The notes beneath the pieces were generated by a model, which saw only the letters and a list, made by a program, of their open reading frames with translations, was not told where the DNA came from and did no database searches. The position numbers were made by a program, and so were the translations under genes. Shown here piece after piece: positions 15,506-23,501 of a DNA stretch of 64,000 nucleotides. The stretch is from Methanomicrobia archaeon (GTDB taxonomy: Archaea; Halobacteriota; Bog-38; Methanoflorentales; Methanoflorentaceae), in assembly GCA_015660915.1 (NCBI GenBank), contig JACTTZ010000009.1:62001-126000 (forward strand), given 5' to 3'. How positions within the stretch are numbered: the first letter of the stretch is position 1; each line of letters begins with the position of its first letter.

Positions 15506-17848
15506 TTAGACGGTGCGTCCGAGAGCGATCCGATGGCGGTCCTTGAGCTCCTGCTTCTTGCCTTCGTTCCAGCTTGAAACCGTGCTCATGTAGCCAGTCA
15601 CGCGGGCGATGTGTTCAACGTTGTCCGAACCACAGTTGGCACACGTTTCGTGAAGGCCGCCCTCGACGTGTGCGTCATCGAGGCACAGCGTCAGGTCTCG
15701 CCCCGGCGCGAAGTATCCGATTTGCGTATTCTTGACGATGTTCAAGCAGAGCTCCATGAGCCCTACAGGGTCGGGCTTCGTCTCCCCTAAGAAGACGTGC
15801 GTTAGATCCCCGCCGTCAAAGCAGTGGTAAAAGACCTCCTCGTAACGGAGTCGATCAAAGAGGTCGACATCAGCGCTCACCGGGATGTGCGTGCCGTTTG
15901 AGTAGTAGATGGGCAGATCGCGGGACTTGTTCTTTACATAGCGCTTGATCGCCTCAGAGACGTTGCCCTCAACGACGCGGCGACACTTATCCGTAAACTC
16001 AGGGTTGAGGAGATCGGCAACGGCGAGGCGTTGTGCACACGATTCCGCAGGCGTCCGTGCCAGGGCGATCTTAATGCCGTGCTCGCTTCCGGCCTGTCGG
16101 CAGTATGCCTGGAGCTCGGTCATGGCCCGTATCGCGAGTTCCCACGCGGCGGGATCTTCGTGTATGGCCGATCCGGTGTGATACTTGACGGCGTCGTTCA
16201 CCCCGACCACGCCGATGGTATAGACGAGGCTGTCGAAGTCGTAGAGCTGTGGTCCTCGCTCCCCCGTGTTCGGGTCGCGCGGGTGCTGTAGCAGGAACGG
16301 AAGTCGATTGCCCTTGATGAGCGGTTCCATCCACTTGCGCTTAATCAAGAAGAACTTGACGGCGCAGTCGACGAGGTTCTTGAGGTTGTCGATAAACGCG
16401 TCGGTGTCGTGTTCGGCGCGGTACGCCGCACGCGGGACGTTGAGCGTAACGACGTGCCACGAGCCCATCGAGAAGTGGGCGCCGTTTCTAAAGTGGAGCT
16501 TGTCCTCAAAGTGCTGGTCTTCATCCTTGTCGACCTTGAACATGTAAGCGCAGCACTGATAGCAGGAGACGCCCTTTCCCGCGCCCCGGTACTCCGGAAC
16601 CATGTTGTCGAAGTAGGTCGAGCCAAACTCCGCAGAGAGCGTGAAGGCGGCCTCGTAGTTATCTTCAAGGGTGGGTATCTCCGGGTGGCCGTAAAAAACG
16701 TCCTCGGTGCGTGGCACGATGAATGAGGGCTCGATCGCCACCTCGGGCTTCGGGAAGTTGAAGGGCTTTCCCCAGTTGTCGCCCGCGGTCATGACCTCCA
16801 TGATGGCCTTGAATGCGAGACGCACCTCGCGTTCAAACTCGCCGTAGGTCCGCAGGGGCGCCTGCTCACCATCCCAGACCTTCCCGTGCAAGACGATGGG
16901 TTTGTCCTTCCACAGCTCGGGGACGCCCGGGGTGAGCTGAAGACTGCTGAAGACCATTTGTCCGCCGCGCGCGATGAACACCTGCGTGAGCTCGTAGACC
17001 GTCTCTTGCATGAGCTGTTTGATCTGGGTATAATCCAGGTGCTCGAGGTAGGGGGCCAAAAAAGTCAGAAAGTTGTAGAAGCCCTGCCCGCCCGCGCAGT
17101 TTGTCTGCCCGGCGGCGAGCGCCTTGACCGCATGAAGGATGGCGACCTCGGGGCTCTTCGCAGGGCCGGCGACGGATGCCTGTGCTCCGGTGCCGTCTGG
17201 CATCAGGCCATAGTAGAGGAAGTACCGCAGGTCGTAGTCGGCACAGAACGGCCGCACGTTCGCGTACTCCATGTCGTGAATGTGAAAGTCCCCCGAGCGG
17301 TGAGCGTCGGCGATGCTCTGGGGGAGCATGAGCAGCACTTGCTGCTTGCTTAGCGTGTCGTGTTTCTTCTTGGCCGACGTTTCCGGGTTTGCGGTCAGAT
17401 TGGAGTTCTCATTAGCCTCGAACCCCTCGCCGTGGTCAATACGGTAGGCATCGTAAAGAGACGTTCCCACTCGTGAGCACGCACGCGCCCAGTCGCCGAA
17501 CCCCTCCTCGAGCAGGACGACGTTGACGAACTCGCGAATGAGCGGGCCGCTCAGCTCGTGCACGTCCATCCGCTTGATCTTCTTCTCAACGATATCCGCG
17601 ATGCGTCGCGCCTCGGCCCGCTTCATGCCGCGCTTCCCATAGAATGTCTGCGCGAGCGCCGTTTCACGAAGGAGCTGCCTTACGATCGCTTCGCTGTTCC
17701 ACGGAAGGATGAACCCGTCACTCGTCCGGACGTTGGGCATGTCTTCGGCCTGTTCGCCAAAGAGCGTCGTCTGGAGGCTACGGGGCTGAAGCATCGGGAG
17801 CAATGACTTCTTCGGGTAGTTATTTCTCTTTCGTGTGGATATGGCCAT
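15506..17848 (-). CDS. nrdD: Anaerobic ribonucleoside-triphosphate reductase
   Basis: NrdD makes deoxyribonucleotides anaerobically with a glycyl radical. The 780-residue protein begins with an ATP-cone-like regulatory region (VRTSDGFILPWN ... about residues 40-130) and has the catalytic barrel with NCAGGQGFYNF and CYQCCAYM. Near the end are a zinc site (ETCANCGSDN) and the radical loop RVTGYMSTVSSWN, with the glycine intact. ATG 17848 follows an aggtggg ribosome binding site. The activase gene nrdG is not adjacent. Codon use is GC-rich like the left half of the window. Confidence 0.95.
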   Translation of the reverse strand: MAISTRKRNNYPKKSLLPMLQPRSLQTTLFGEQAEDMPNVRTSDGFILPWNSEAIVRQLLRETALAQTFYGKRGMKRAEARRIADIVEKKIKRMDVHELSGPLIREFVNVVLLEEGFGDWARACSRVGTSLYDAYRIDHGEGFEANENSNLTANPETSAKKKHDTLSKQQVLLMLPQSIADAHRSGDFHIHDMEYANVRPFCADYDLRYFLYYGLMPDGTGAQASVAGPAKSPEVAILHAVKALAAGQTNCAGGQGFYNFLTFLAPYLEHLDYTQIKQLMQETVYELTQVFIARGGQMVFSSLQLTPGVPELWKDKPIVLHGKVWDGEQAPLRTYGEFEREVRLAFKAIMEVMTAGDNWGKPFNFPKPEVAIEPSFIVPRTEDVFYGHPEIPTLEDNYEAAFTLSAEFGSTYFDNMVPEYRGAGKGVSCYQCCAYMFKVDKDEDQHFEDKLHFRNGAHFSMGSWHVVTLNVPRAAYRAEHDTDAFIDNLKNLVDCAVKFFLIKRKWMEPLIKGNRLPFLLQHPRDPNTGERGPQLYDFDSLVYTIGVVGVNDAVKYHTGSAIHEDPAAWELAIRAMTELQAYCRQAGSEHGIKIALARTPAESCAQRLAVADLLNPEFTDKCRRVVEGNVSEAIKRYVKNKSRDLPIYYSNGTHIPVSADVDLFDRLRYEEVFYHCFDGGDLTHVFLGETKPDPVGLMELCLNIVKNTQIGYFAPGRDLTLCLDDAHVEGGLHETCANCGSDNVEHIARVTGYMSTVSSWNEGKKQELKDRHRIALGRTV

Positions 17849-18196
17849 TAGCCCACCTTTTCGATGACTACTATTGCAGGAGCGAAACGCAGTCGACTCG
17901 TTTGGATATACATGTCAAATTCGCATTTAGACGAAAGGTTGCACAACGGTCTGTCGATGCATAACGGGGACAAGCTCCCGTCGAATATGGCTCCTGCAAA
18001 CGGTGTAGTAGTTGATGCTTATTACGTTATTCCATACGACGCGATAGTAAATCAATGTTGGGATTTGCTTCGCATGTATAACGCTCACAAACCACGGTAG
18101 TTGGTTCGTCATGAGCTATTTGAAACCTTCTGTACGTCGTTGCGGCTCCTCTGACCACAGCAACGCTTCCCTTGCTCGTGCGAGCTTTGGAAGAAT
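17849..18196. other. Stretch between nrdD and a hypothetical gene
   Basis: Only short overlapping frames on both strands are seen here, none convincing. On the minus strand a tgtatatcc element at about 17905-17914 may be the nrdD TATA box. Confidence 0.35.
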
Positions 18197-18691
18197 TTAT
18201 GACGCTTTTCCCTTGTGTTCTCGTTCCACGTCCGCCACACGGCTGAGCCCTGAAACAAGCGCTGAGCGGCACGCGTGCAATATGGAGAACGTTTGTTGTT
18301 GGAAGCTCGTTGGCGTGGCAGTGCTATCGGGGTTGGAGACCGAGAGCGCGGCGTAGTCGAGAATTGCCTCGTTTACGCTCTCATCGTCAACGCTTATGAC
18401 GCTCCAGCCGAGCACGTCGCTGGCTAAACGCTCGGCGTGAACCGATGGCAGCGCATAGCGCTTTAGTCGCCGTCGGTAGGACGAATAGGCCGCCCGACAT
18501 TGAGCGTCCCAATACGCCTGGACGTGACGCGGAGCGCGCACGCTTATCGTCTTATACCGTGACGCGTCACACGCGCACACGACTACGTCGTGATCGAGCT
18601 CGTACGAGCGCGGCGCGAATAGAAAACGTCCGCACCGCACGCACCCGAACTTCGCGAGCTTGACGTGCCGTTTTCTGTGAATCTGTGCCAT
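18197..18691 (-). CDS. Hypothetical protein with a CxxC...CxC zinc-binding start
   Basis: A 164-residue protein that I do not recognise. The ATG at 18691 is chosen because a ggagggttg ribosome binding site precedes it; longer upstream frames lack one. The N-terminus is basic, then CVRCGRFLF and VVCACDASRY form a probable zinc knuckle, followed by an Arg/Tyr-rich helical part (AYSSYRRRLKRY). The acidic-to-neutral C-terminal half has no motif. It could be a nucleic-acid-binding protein of mobile origin, but this is only suggested by composition. Confidence 0.5.
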   Translation of the reverse strand: MAQIHRKRHVKLAKFGCVRCGRFLFAPRSYELDHDVVVCACDASRYKTISVRAPRHVQAYWDAQCRAAYSSYRRRLKRYALPSVHAERLASDVLGWSVISVDDESVNEAILDYAALSVSNPDSTATPTSFQQQTFSILHACRSALVSGLSRVADVEREHKGKAS

Positions 18692-19405
18692 CAACCCTCC
18701 CGTTTGGTCAGAACAAAAACGAAAAGGAATTAAAGGAGGTAGACGGTGCAAATAACGGAGGTGTGAGGGCTTTGGCGTCTCTCAATCCCTAGCTGAAGCC
18801 CTTCGTCTACCCTTCTCTTTCTCTTTCTCTTTCGCGTGACCGTTTTGATGGGTCCGACTTGGTTTGCGAGTGGTGACACCATCATTGGCTGCTAAGGTTA
18901 TAAGCACTTCTCTTAAAGAATAAGGAGAATATCGATCAGTAACGCGGTTTTTAGGCCTTACGACTCCTTCACCTCGGAAAATTTGAGCGTGCCGCGTCCC
19001 AATGACAAAAACGTCCTCAAAAGTACCTCTGATAAGAAACGACGGTGCAGCTCGTGGGCAGTTGCGTGCATCGCACGTCGCCTTGACAAGGATGATCCAT
19101 CAACGCCGCGTGATGTCCTGCTGTTTAGTGTGGCCGAGCGATAAAAGTTAACAAAAAGTAAGCCAAAAGTAAGCCAAAAGTAAGCCGTGTTTTCAGGAAA
19201 GCGTTTAGAGATATCTCCTCTGCGTCGCACCGTCGTGAGCCTCGGCGGTAGCTTTTCACAGGGAATCGTCGCCGATCGAGATATCGAGACGGTAGAGAAC
19301 CGCTAAGGCATTACACTCAGCATTTATTTATTTAATCTTATAATATAGAATATATAATATTATGTAGATGCTTTGTTATCGGTTGCTGCACGTTGACTGA
19401 TTACG
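18692..19405. other. Gene-poor stretch with simple repeats
   Basis: About 710 bases without a supported gene. It holds a short ctttct microsatellite (about 18808-18832), an 11-bp triple repeat (19154-19186) and a very AT-rich block (19322-19365). Scattered minus-strand codons near 19140-19230 look weakly coding but match nothing known. Confidence 0.4.
19154..19186. repeat. 11-bp tandem repeat, three units
   Basis: The unit aaaagtaagcc occurs three times without a break or mismatch. Confidence 0.9.
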
Positions 19406-19846
19406 CTAGAGTACTGCAGCATTGCCCTCCGTAGTGAGTGGCACGTATGCAACCTCTGATTCGCCAATGATCACCTTGCCTTCGCTCTCCAGCCACGCGT
19501 GCGCTTGAAACGTCCCTTTTCCTTCCTCCTTCGTCACCCCAATGTGGACGGTGGTGGGATACCTGTGGTGCGCAAGCAAGACCTGCCCCGCGAGCGCTCG
19601 GGTCAAGCACGTGGCGCGAGGCACATAACTGCTGACGACGAGTACGTCCTGCGCGAGCTGCTCGGTCGTAGGCACTACCCCGCTCTTCACACTCGCCCGG
19701 GCCCTGAGCCGCGCGAGCAACGCCTGAAAACGCGGGAACGGCACGAGTGAAAGCCCTATCCTCACACCTACGACTATGAGAAAAGCTCGAACGAGTCGTC
19801 GTTGCTCGGCAGACGTTAAGGAGAGGAAGCGAATGGCTTTAGACAT
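19406..19846 (-). CDS. Lasso peptide B2 protein (transglutaminase-like leader peptidase)
   Basis: The C-terminal half is the transglutaminase-like core of lasso B2/McjB proteins, which cut the leader from the precursor. The catalytic Cys80 is in RATCLTRALAGQ and His116 in TFQAHAWLE. The usual acidic residue three to six positions later appears to be Glu122 instead of the more common Asp. The first 45 residues form a basic, hydrophobic helix region as in stand-alone B2. ATG 19846 lies inside the last codons of the B1 gene (8-base overlap), so translation is coupled. A longer upstream frame is only the shadow of B1. At 146 residues the size is normal for a split B2. Confidence 0.85.
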   Translation of the reverse strand: MSKAIRFLSLTSAEQRRLVRAFLIVVGVRIGLSLVPFPRFQALLARLRARASVKSGVVPTTEQLAQDVLVVSSYVPRATCLTRALAGQVLLAHHRYPTTVHIGVTKEEGKGTFQAHAWLESEGKVIIGESEVAYVPLTTEGNAAVL

Positions 19847-20141
19847 TGTCAACGATGTCAATGAGCTGGCGCTGCGCAAGCTGCTCGAGGAGGACGATGA
19901 GGTCCTTTTCGCAGCGGTCGGCATCCACGTCGTACTCCGCAAGAAGCGTATCGCGAACCTCGCGCACCGTGCGTGGCGTTTGAATGAGCTTCCAGATGCG
20001 GGCACCAACGGGATCGAGCCCGTAGTAGACGCCGTCTTTGAGGTTTAGGATTGCCGCTTCATCGCCGAGATCGGCGGAGGCTTGCTCCTTTGACGCGACG
20101 ACCGTATTATCGAGTAAGATGCTTTCACGTGCAGCCATCAT
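19839..20141 (-). CDS. PqqD-like lasso B1 protein (RiPP recognition element), intact copy
   Basis: This 100-residue protein has the winged-helix RRE fold signature of PqqD-like proteins: SADLGDEAAILNLKDGVYYG (beta strands that bind the leader), LDPVGARIWKLI and a helical C-terminus. B1 proteins hold the precursor leader and deliver it to the B2 peptidase and cyclase. Two consecutive ATG codons (20141, 20138) follow a gagaggtgg ribosome binding site. The stop overlaps the B2 start. Three broken copies of this gene exist at 12141, 13996 and 15175. No precursor gene was found next to this pair; the only one seen is at 1295. Confidence 0.86.
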   Translation of the reverse strand: MMAARESILLDNTVVASKEQASADLGDEAAILNLKDGVYYGLDPVGARIWKLIQTPRTVREVRDTLLAEYDVDADRCEKDLIVLLEQLAQRQLIDIVDNV

Positions 20142-20963
20142 CCACCTCTCGGATAATTCTCACAACGCGCGTGAAGATGCGCTGTGTTTCACTTAGTCCA
20201 TTCCTCTTTCGCTTAAAGCGTTTTCTGCTACTCGCGCAAAAGATTCTTGAGACGCTGCAGTCGCATGCTGAGTTGCACAAAGTGGCATTCGACCGGAATA
20301 ACGGAGCTAATACCGCGCTGGGCGCCGGTGAACAGGTTGCCGTCGCTCGCGCAGAAGCGCCAAGGTAAACTCATTACGAGGGCTGCGTCGCGCACATCCA
20401 GTGGGCGATCGTGCGAAACGCAGTAATATGCGATATGACGCCTCCTTCCATCAATACTCTCCTAAGCACGATGGTTGCCTCTTGTCGCAAACCTGACAAA
20501 TGGCGAACACGGTGTTGCACATTGACGATCTAATACTCCAGAAGGGGCCGTACAAACCCTATTGTGCGACACTAACAGACCTGCTATCACCATAGAAGTA
20601 GCAAAGAGAGGCCTTTTTTGTGATGGATGGCGAGGAGTTGGGGGGCGGCGGCCCATAGGCTCTCGCACGCTAAACGCGTTGATCATTGTCGGCGCCTTCC
20701 GGTGCTTCCGGTCCGCGCGCCCTTTCGGTTGCTCATTGGGTACGTCCGTCATCCGCACGCATCTTTTTCAGCGCCCATCAACCTTTATTACGGTGGTCAC
20801 GTTATACGGTTACCGGTGCAGATGAACCATGAGTGGCGAAACGCTCAGCAAGAGACTGCGCGGGCCGCTATCGGCGCGCGTACAAAACGGCCCGCTTTGG
20901 CGTTACCTGTCCGCGCTATGGAGTGACGAAGGCGCTCGTTGTCCTGGAAATTTCGCGGCGCCA
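20142..20963. other. Gene-poor stretch upstream of B1 and the OB-fold gene
   Basis: About 820 bases with no convincing gene. Short plus-strand frames exist, for example 48 codons from ATG 20830, and a minus-strand frame of 48 codons from about 20359, but neither shows a motif. No lasso-type leader pattern was found on either strand. Confidence 0.35.
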
Positions 20964-20974
20964 AAAAATATTTA
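20964..20974 (+). promoter_or_regulatory. TATA box of the OB-fold membrane protein gene
   Basis: The sequence aaaaatattta ends 25 bases before ATG 20999, the usual archaeal distance for a leaderless transcript. Confidence 0.5.
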
Positions 20975-20998
20975 ACAGAACGACTAACACTGGCCTGC

Positions 20999-21484
20999 AT
21001 GCGGCGCGTGCTTCTCGCAGCGGTGCTCATTTGCGCATTTGTTGCCCTCGCAGCGTATTACCAGGCAAACGTCACGCAACACCTCGATTACCCACGTGAA
21101 AGCGAGGTGAACGTGAACTATGCGCAGTATGTCGGGAGCAACGTCACGATATCAGGTGTCGTCGTTTCAGCGGGCGCTCAGTCGTTTACGCTCAAAGGGG
21201 ACCAGAGCACTTATGTAATAGTCTCGTCGGAGGCCGTCAAGCCCGGGGATCGCGTTACGGTCCTCGGCACCCTCCAACCCGGGCATCAGCTGCGCGCGGA
21301 GACGATGTTCGTCTCACCACGGCTGCTGAGCGATCTCGTCTACGTCCGCTCGTTCATTGCGCTCGTCTTTCTGGCCGTGCTCTTTTTCCTGAACTGGCGG
21401 TTTGATTGGCGGGCGTGGGCTTTCAGGCCGCGGGAACCGGGTCGAGAACGCGAACAAAGCAGACAGAGGGAGGGGGGTGAGTAG
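20999..21484 (+). CDS. Membrane-anchored OB-fold domain protein
   Basis: A 161-residue protein with an N-terminal membrane helix (VLLAAVLICAFVALAAYY), an extracellular or periplasmic-face OB-like beta domain (about residues 40-110, with YVGSNVTISGVVV and VKPGDRVTVLGTLQPG), a second helix (SFIALVFLAVLFFLNW) and a basic tail. The VTVxGTL pattern resembles tRNA_anti-like/NfeD-type OB domains. ATG 20999 follows the TATA box at the right spacing. The next gene starts at 21487, two bases after this stop, and a decayed duplicate of both genes lies at 28597-29575. Confidence 0.65.
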   Translation: MRRVLLAAVLICAFVALAAYYQANVTQHLDYPRESEVNVNYAQYVGSNVTISGVVVSAGAQSFTLKGDQSTYVIVSSEAVKPGDRVTVLGTLQPGHQLRAETMFVSPRLLSDLVYVRSFIALVFLAVLFFLNWRFDWRAWAFRPREPGREREQSRQREGGE

Positions 21485-21486
21485 CC

Positions 21487-22008
21487 GTGGACTGGATGGC
21501 GCACATCGCGTTTGCCTTTATTCTCTGTGCGCTCCTCGCGCTCAAGTGGCCGGTATTCGGCGGCCGCAACACGGTGCTCGTGATGATCGGTGCCCTGCTG
21601 CCGGATATCTTCAAGCTGTACCTCCCGTTGCAGCTGATCGGCGTGTACGCGCAGGACAGCCTGGCGCTCTTCCACATCCCCGCCGGGACGGTCATTGTGT
21701 GCGGATTGTGTGCCCTGCTCTTTGAAGGGGGCACGCGGGTGCGCGTGTTCCTGTTGTTCGCCTTCGGGATGGGCACGCACTACGCCCTTGACGTGCTATT
21801 GATGCACGTGACCGGAGGGATCGTGTTCCTGTACCCGCTGAGCTGGGAGACGTGGCAGCTCCAGCTCGTGCGGCCTGATAATTGGCTGGGGACGACAATC
21901 CTGGTGGCCGCTGCTATCCTCGTGTGGCTTGTGGCAAAAGCCTGGAGCTCTCGCCGCGCCGGGCACGCGGCGCCGATGCTTGAGCCGGAGAACGGCGGCG
22001 ATGGCTAA
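21487..22008 (+). CDS. DUF457/YdjM-type membrane-bound metal-dependent hydrolase
   Basis: A 173-residue membrane protein with four or five helices. Conserved polar residues stand at the helix ends in the pattern of the DUF457 (YdjM/LexA-binding) membrane hydrolases: HIAFAFI, GALLPDIFKL, LFHIPAGT and THYALDVLL, i.e. His and Asp residues that could bind a metal. The substrate of the family is not known to me. The start codon is GTG directly after the OB-fold gene, so the two are co-translated. The same gene pair is duplicated and decayed at 28597-29575. Confidence 0.72.
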   Translation: MDWMAHIAFAFILCALLALKWPVFGGRNTVLVMIGALLPDIFKLYLPLQLIGVYAQDSLALFHIPAGTVIVCGLCALLFEGGTRVRVFLLFAFGMGTHYALDVLLMHVTGGIVFLYPLSWETWQLQLVRPDNWLGTTILVAAAILVWLVAKAWSSRRAGHAAPMLEPENGGDG

Positions 22009-22130
22009 AGCCGCGCACGTTGCTTGAGCCTCAAAAAGGAAGGGGCTTAATCCTGCACTTTCAACTTGGGGAGGCTAACGACGAGACGTGCACGTCCGGC
22101 ATTTCGGTCGATTTGCCAACAAAAAAACGA

Positions 22131-22199
22131 CCTAAGGGTATTGATGATGATAGACCACTTAGGTGTTCCGTGACAACAATCAACGTTTAAACCGTTGAT
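22131..22199. terminator. Pair of short inverted repeats after the DUF457 gene
   Basis: Two perfect 7-bp stems are present: acctaag ... cttaggt and, at 22179-22199, atcaacg-tttaaac-cgttgat. They lie between two convergent genes and may help end transcription from either side. No T-run follows closely. Confidence 0.35.
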
Positions 22200-22236
22200 A
22201 CCTCAGACGCGCAGCCGATCTTAGCAGCTACCTGCG

Positions 22237-22824
22237 TTACCCAGCCGTATATATGGGGTTGCCATATGGATTAAACGTGCGGATCACGATGTTGCCAGCT
22301 AGATCCACAAACACGGGGTTGCCAGATGAATCTAACACGGGGCTGCCATTTGCATTCACGACCTGAAACACAGGGGAGCCATTTTGATCATAAACGGGAT
22401 TGCCGTTTTTATCAAGGACCTGGCGCACATAGATGATGTTGCCGTTTGGACCCACGATCTGGCATACCCCAGGAGCCAGTGGGGCTTTGCAGTTACAGCA
22501 CGTGACAGCGCAGACGCAGGCGCAGCAGGTCGTGGGGCACGCTGTGGGACAGGAGGTTGTGGGACACGCTGTGACGCCGTTACAACACGTTACGGCAGCG
22601 CAGGCGCACGTTGTCGGACAGGTAGTGACCGGGCAGGTGGTTACGGGACAGGTAGTCACCGTTACCGTTTGCGGACATGACTGTGAGTTTGCCTGCAAAG
22701 ACCACGTTGTGCCGTCTTGCTTTGCCGCAAGACCCTGTGCGCCAAAGTTCGTCATCGTGGTGACGCCAACAGCTGTAGCCACTATAACCACGGCGAGGAA
22801 TGCTGCGAGCAATCTTCTATTCAT
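22237..22824 (-). CDS. Secreted cysteine/threonine-rich surface protein with NG-P repeats
   Basis: The protein of about 195 residues starts with a signal peptide or membrane anchor (LLAAFLAVVIVATAVGV). Residues about 50-125 hold 19 cysteines in a Thr/Pro-rich setting (CPVTTCPVTTCPTTC, CPTTCCACVC). The C-terminal 75 residues are repeats of the form NGNPVYDQNGSPVF. ATG 22824 is preferred over GTG 22833 because the TATA box ends about 20 bases upstream, fitting a leaderless transcript. The many cysteines could form disulfides outside the cell or bind metal. I recognise no named family. Confidence 0.7.
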   Translation of the reverse strand: MNRRLLAAFLAVVIVATAVGVTTMTNFGAQGLAAKQDGTTWSLQANSQSCPQTVTVTTCPVTTCPVTTCPTTCACAAVTCCNGVTACPTTSCPTACPTTCCACVCAVTCCNCKAPLAPGVCQIVGPNGNIIYVRQVLDKNGNPVYDQNGSPVFQVVNANGSPVLDSSGNPVFVDLAGNIVIRTFNPYGNPIYTAG

Positions 22825-22841
22825 TAAGGACACCTTTTAAT

Positions 22842-22854
22842 CTTATATATGACC
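22842..22854 (-). promoter_or_regulatory. TATA box of the cysteine-rich protein gene
   Basis: The minus strand reads ggtcatatataag, ending about 18-20 bases before ATG 22824. The centre of the box is close to 25 bases from the start codon. Confidence 0.5.
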
Positions 22855-23501
22855 TTGATTCTCCCAGTCAGAATCGAGCATCGCCATAAACCTCTCGTCA
22901 GCCCTGAACGCTGGTTTGCTTTTTTGGCGCAAATTTGATCTATATGCTAAGATTACGAGATTTAGTACTTATAAGCTGAATGAGGCTATAAATACTTTGC
23001 TAGTTGTGATGGCGGCGATCTGATTGCTCGTGCGCAAAAAAAATCGTCGAACGTGAGCACAGCACCTATGTTGCACGGTGGCTTGATTTGAATGGCAAGG
23101 TGTCTCTTTTTTCGCATCGAGACCCGACGATGTCAAAAAGAACCGCGACGGAGTTCGCGTGAGGCGTTGCACAAAGCACCACGCGCGACGTAAGATCGAC
23201 CCCAACGTAGGGATCCAACGGGTGCAGTTTTGTTGAGCCTAACGCTGCGAGGCACCGGTTGCAGCTTTCTGCCGCTTAGGTGACCGACCTCTTTTGCAAC
23301 GCCGCAACGCCCGTTCGGGTCTACATTCAATAGAGAGGCGAGAGGCAGCCGCACTTAATTGCTGGCTATAGGGGCGACCCGGCAACGCGTTTACGCTTGC
23401 AATAACGTGTCGCAGACGCAATCTATGCGTTATTCAGCCGGTTTGTCGTTACGTGGGCATAACGGCGGAAGGTAAGCTTAATAGGGAGACCACCGTAGCG
23501 T
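22855..23501. other. Gene-poor stretch before the DUF4012 gene
   Basis: About 650 bases with short conflicting frames only. Nothing recognised. Confidence 0.35.

Noticed and set aside
18027-18356. Overlapping 60-80 codon frames on both strands
   Set aside because: No start signals, motifs or consistent frame; partly antisense to the zinc-knuckle gene.
20142-20460. A second lasso precursor upstream of B1
   Set aside because: Both strands were read for the P-x-L-x3-G ... T pattern; only a 48-codon frame without it was found.
22433-22840. Plus-strand frame of 135 codons
   Set aside because: Antisense shadow of the cysteine-rich gene; its Val/Gln/Thr repeats come from the repeated minus-strand codons.
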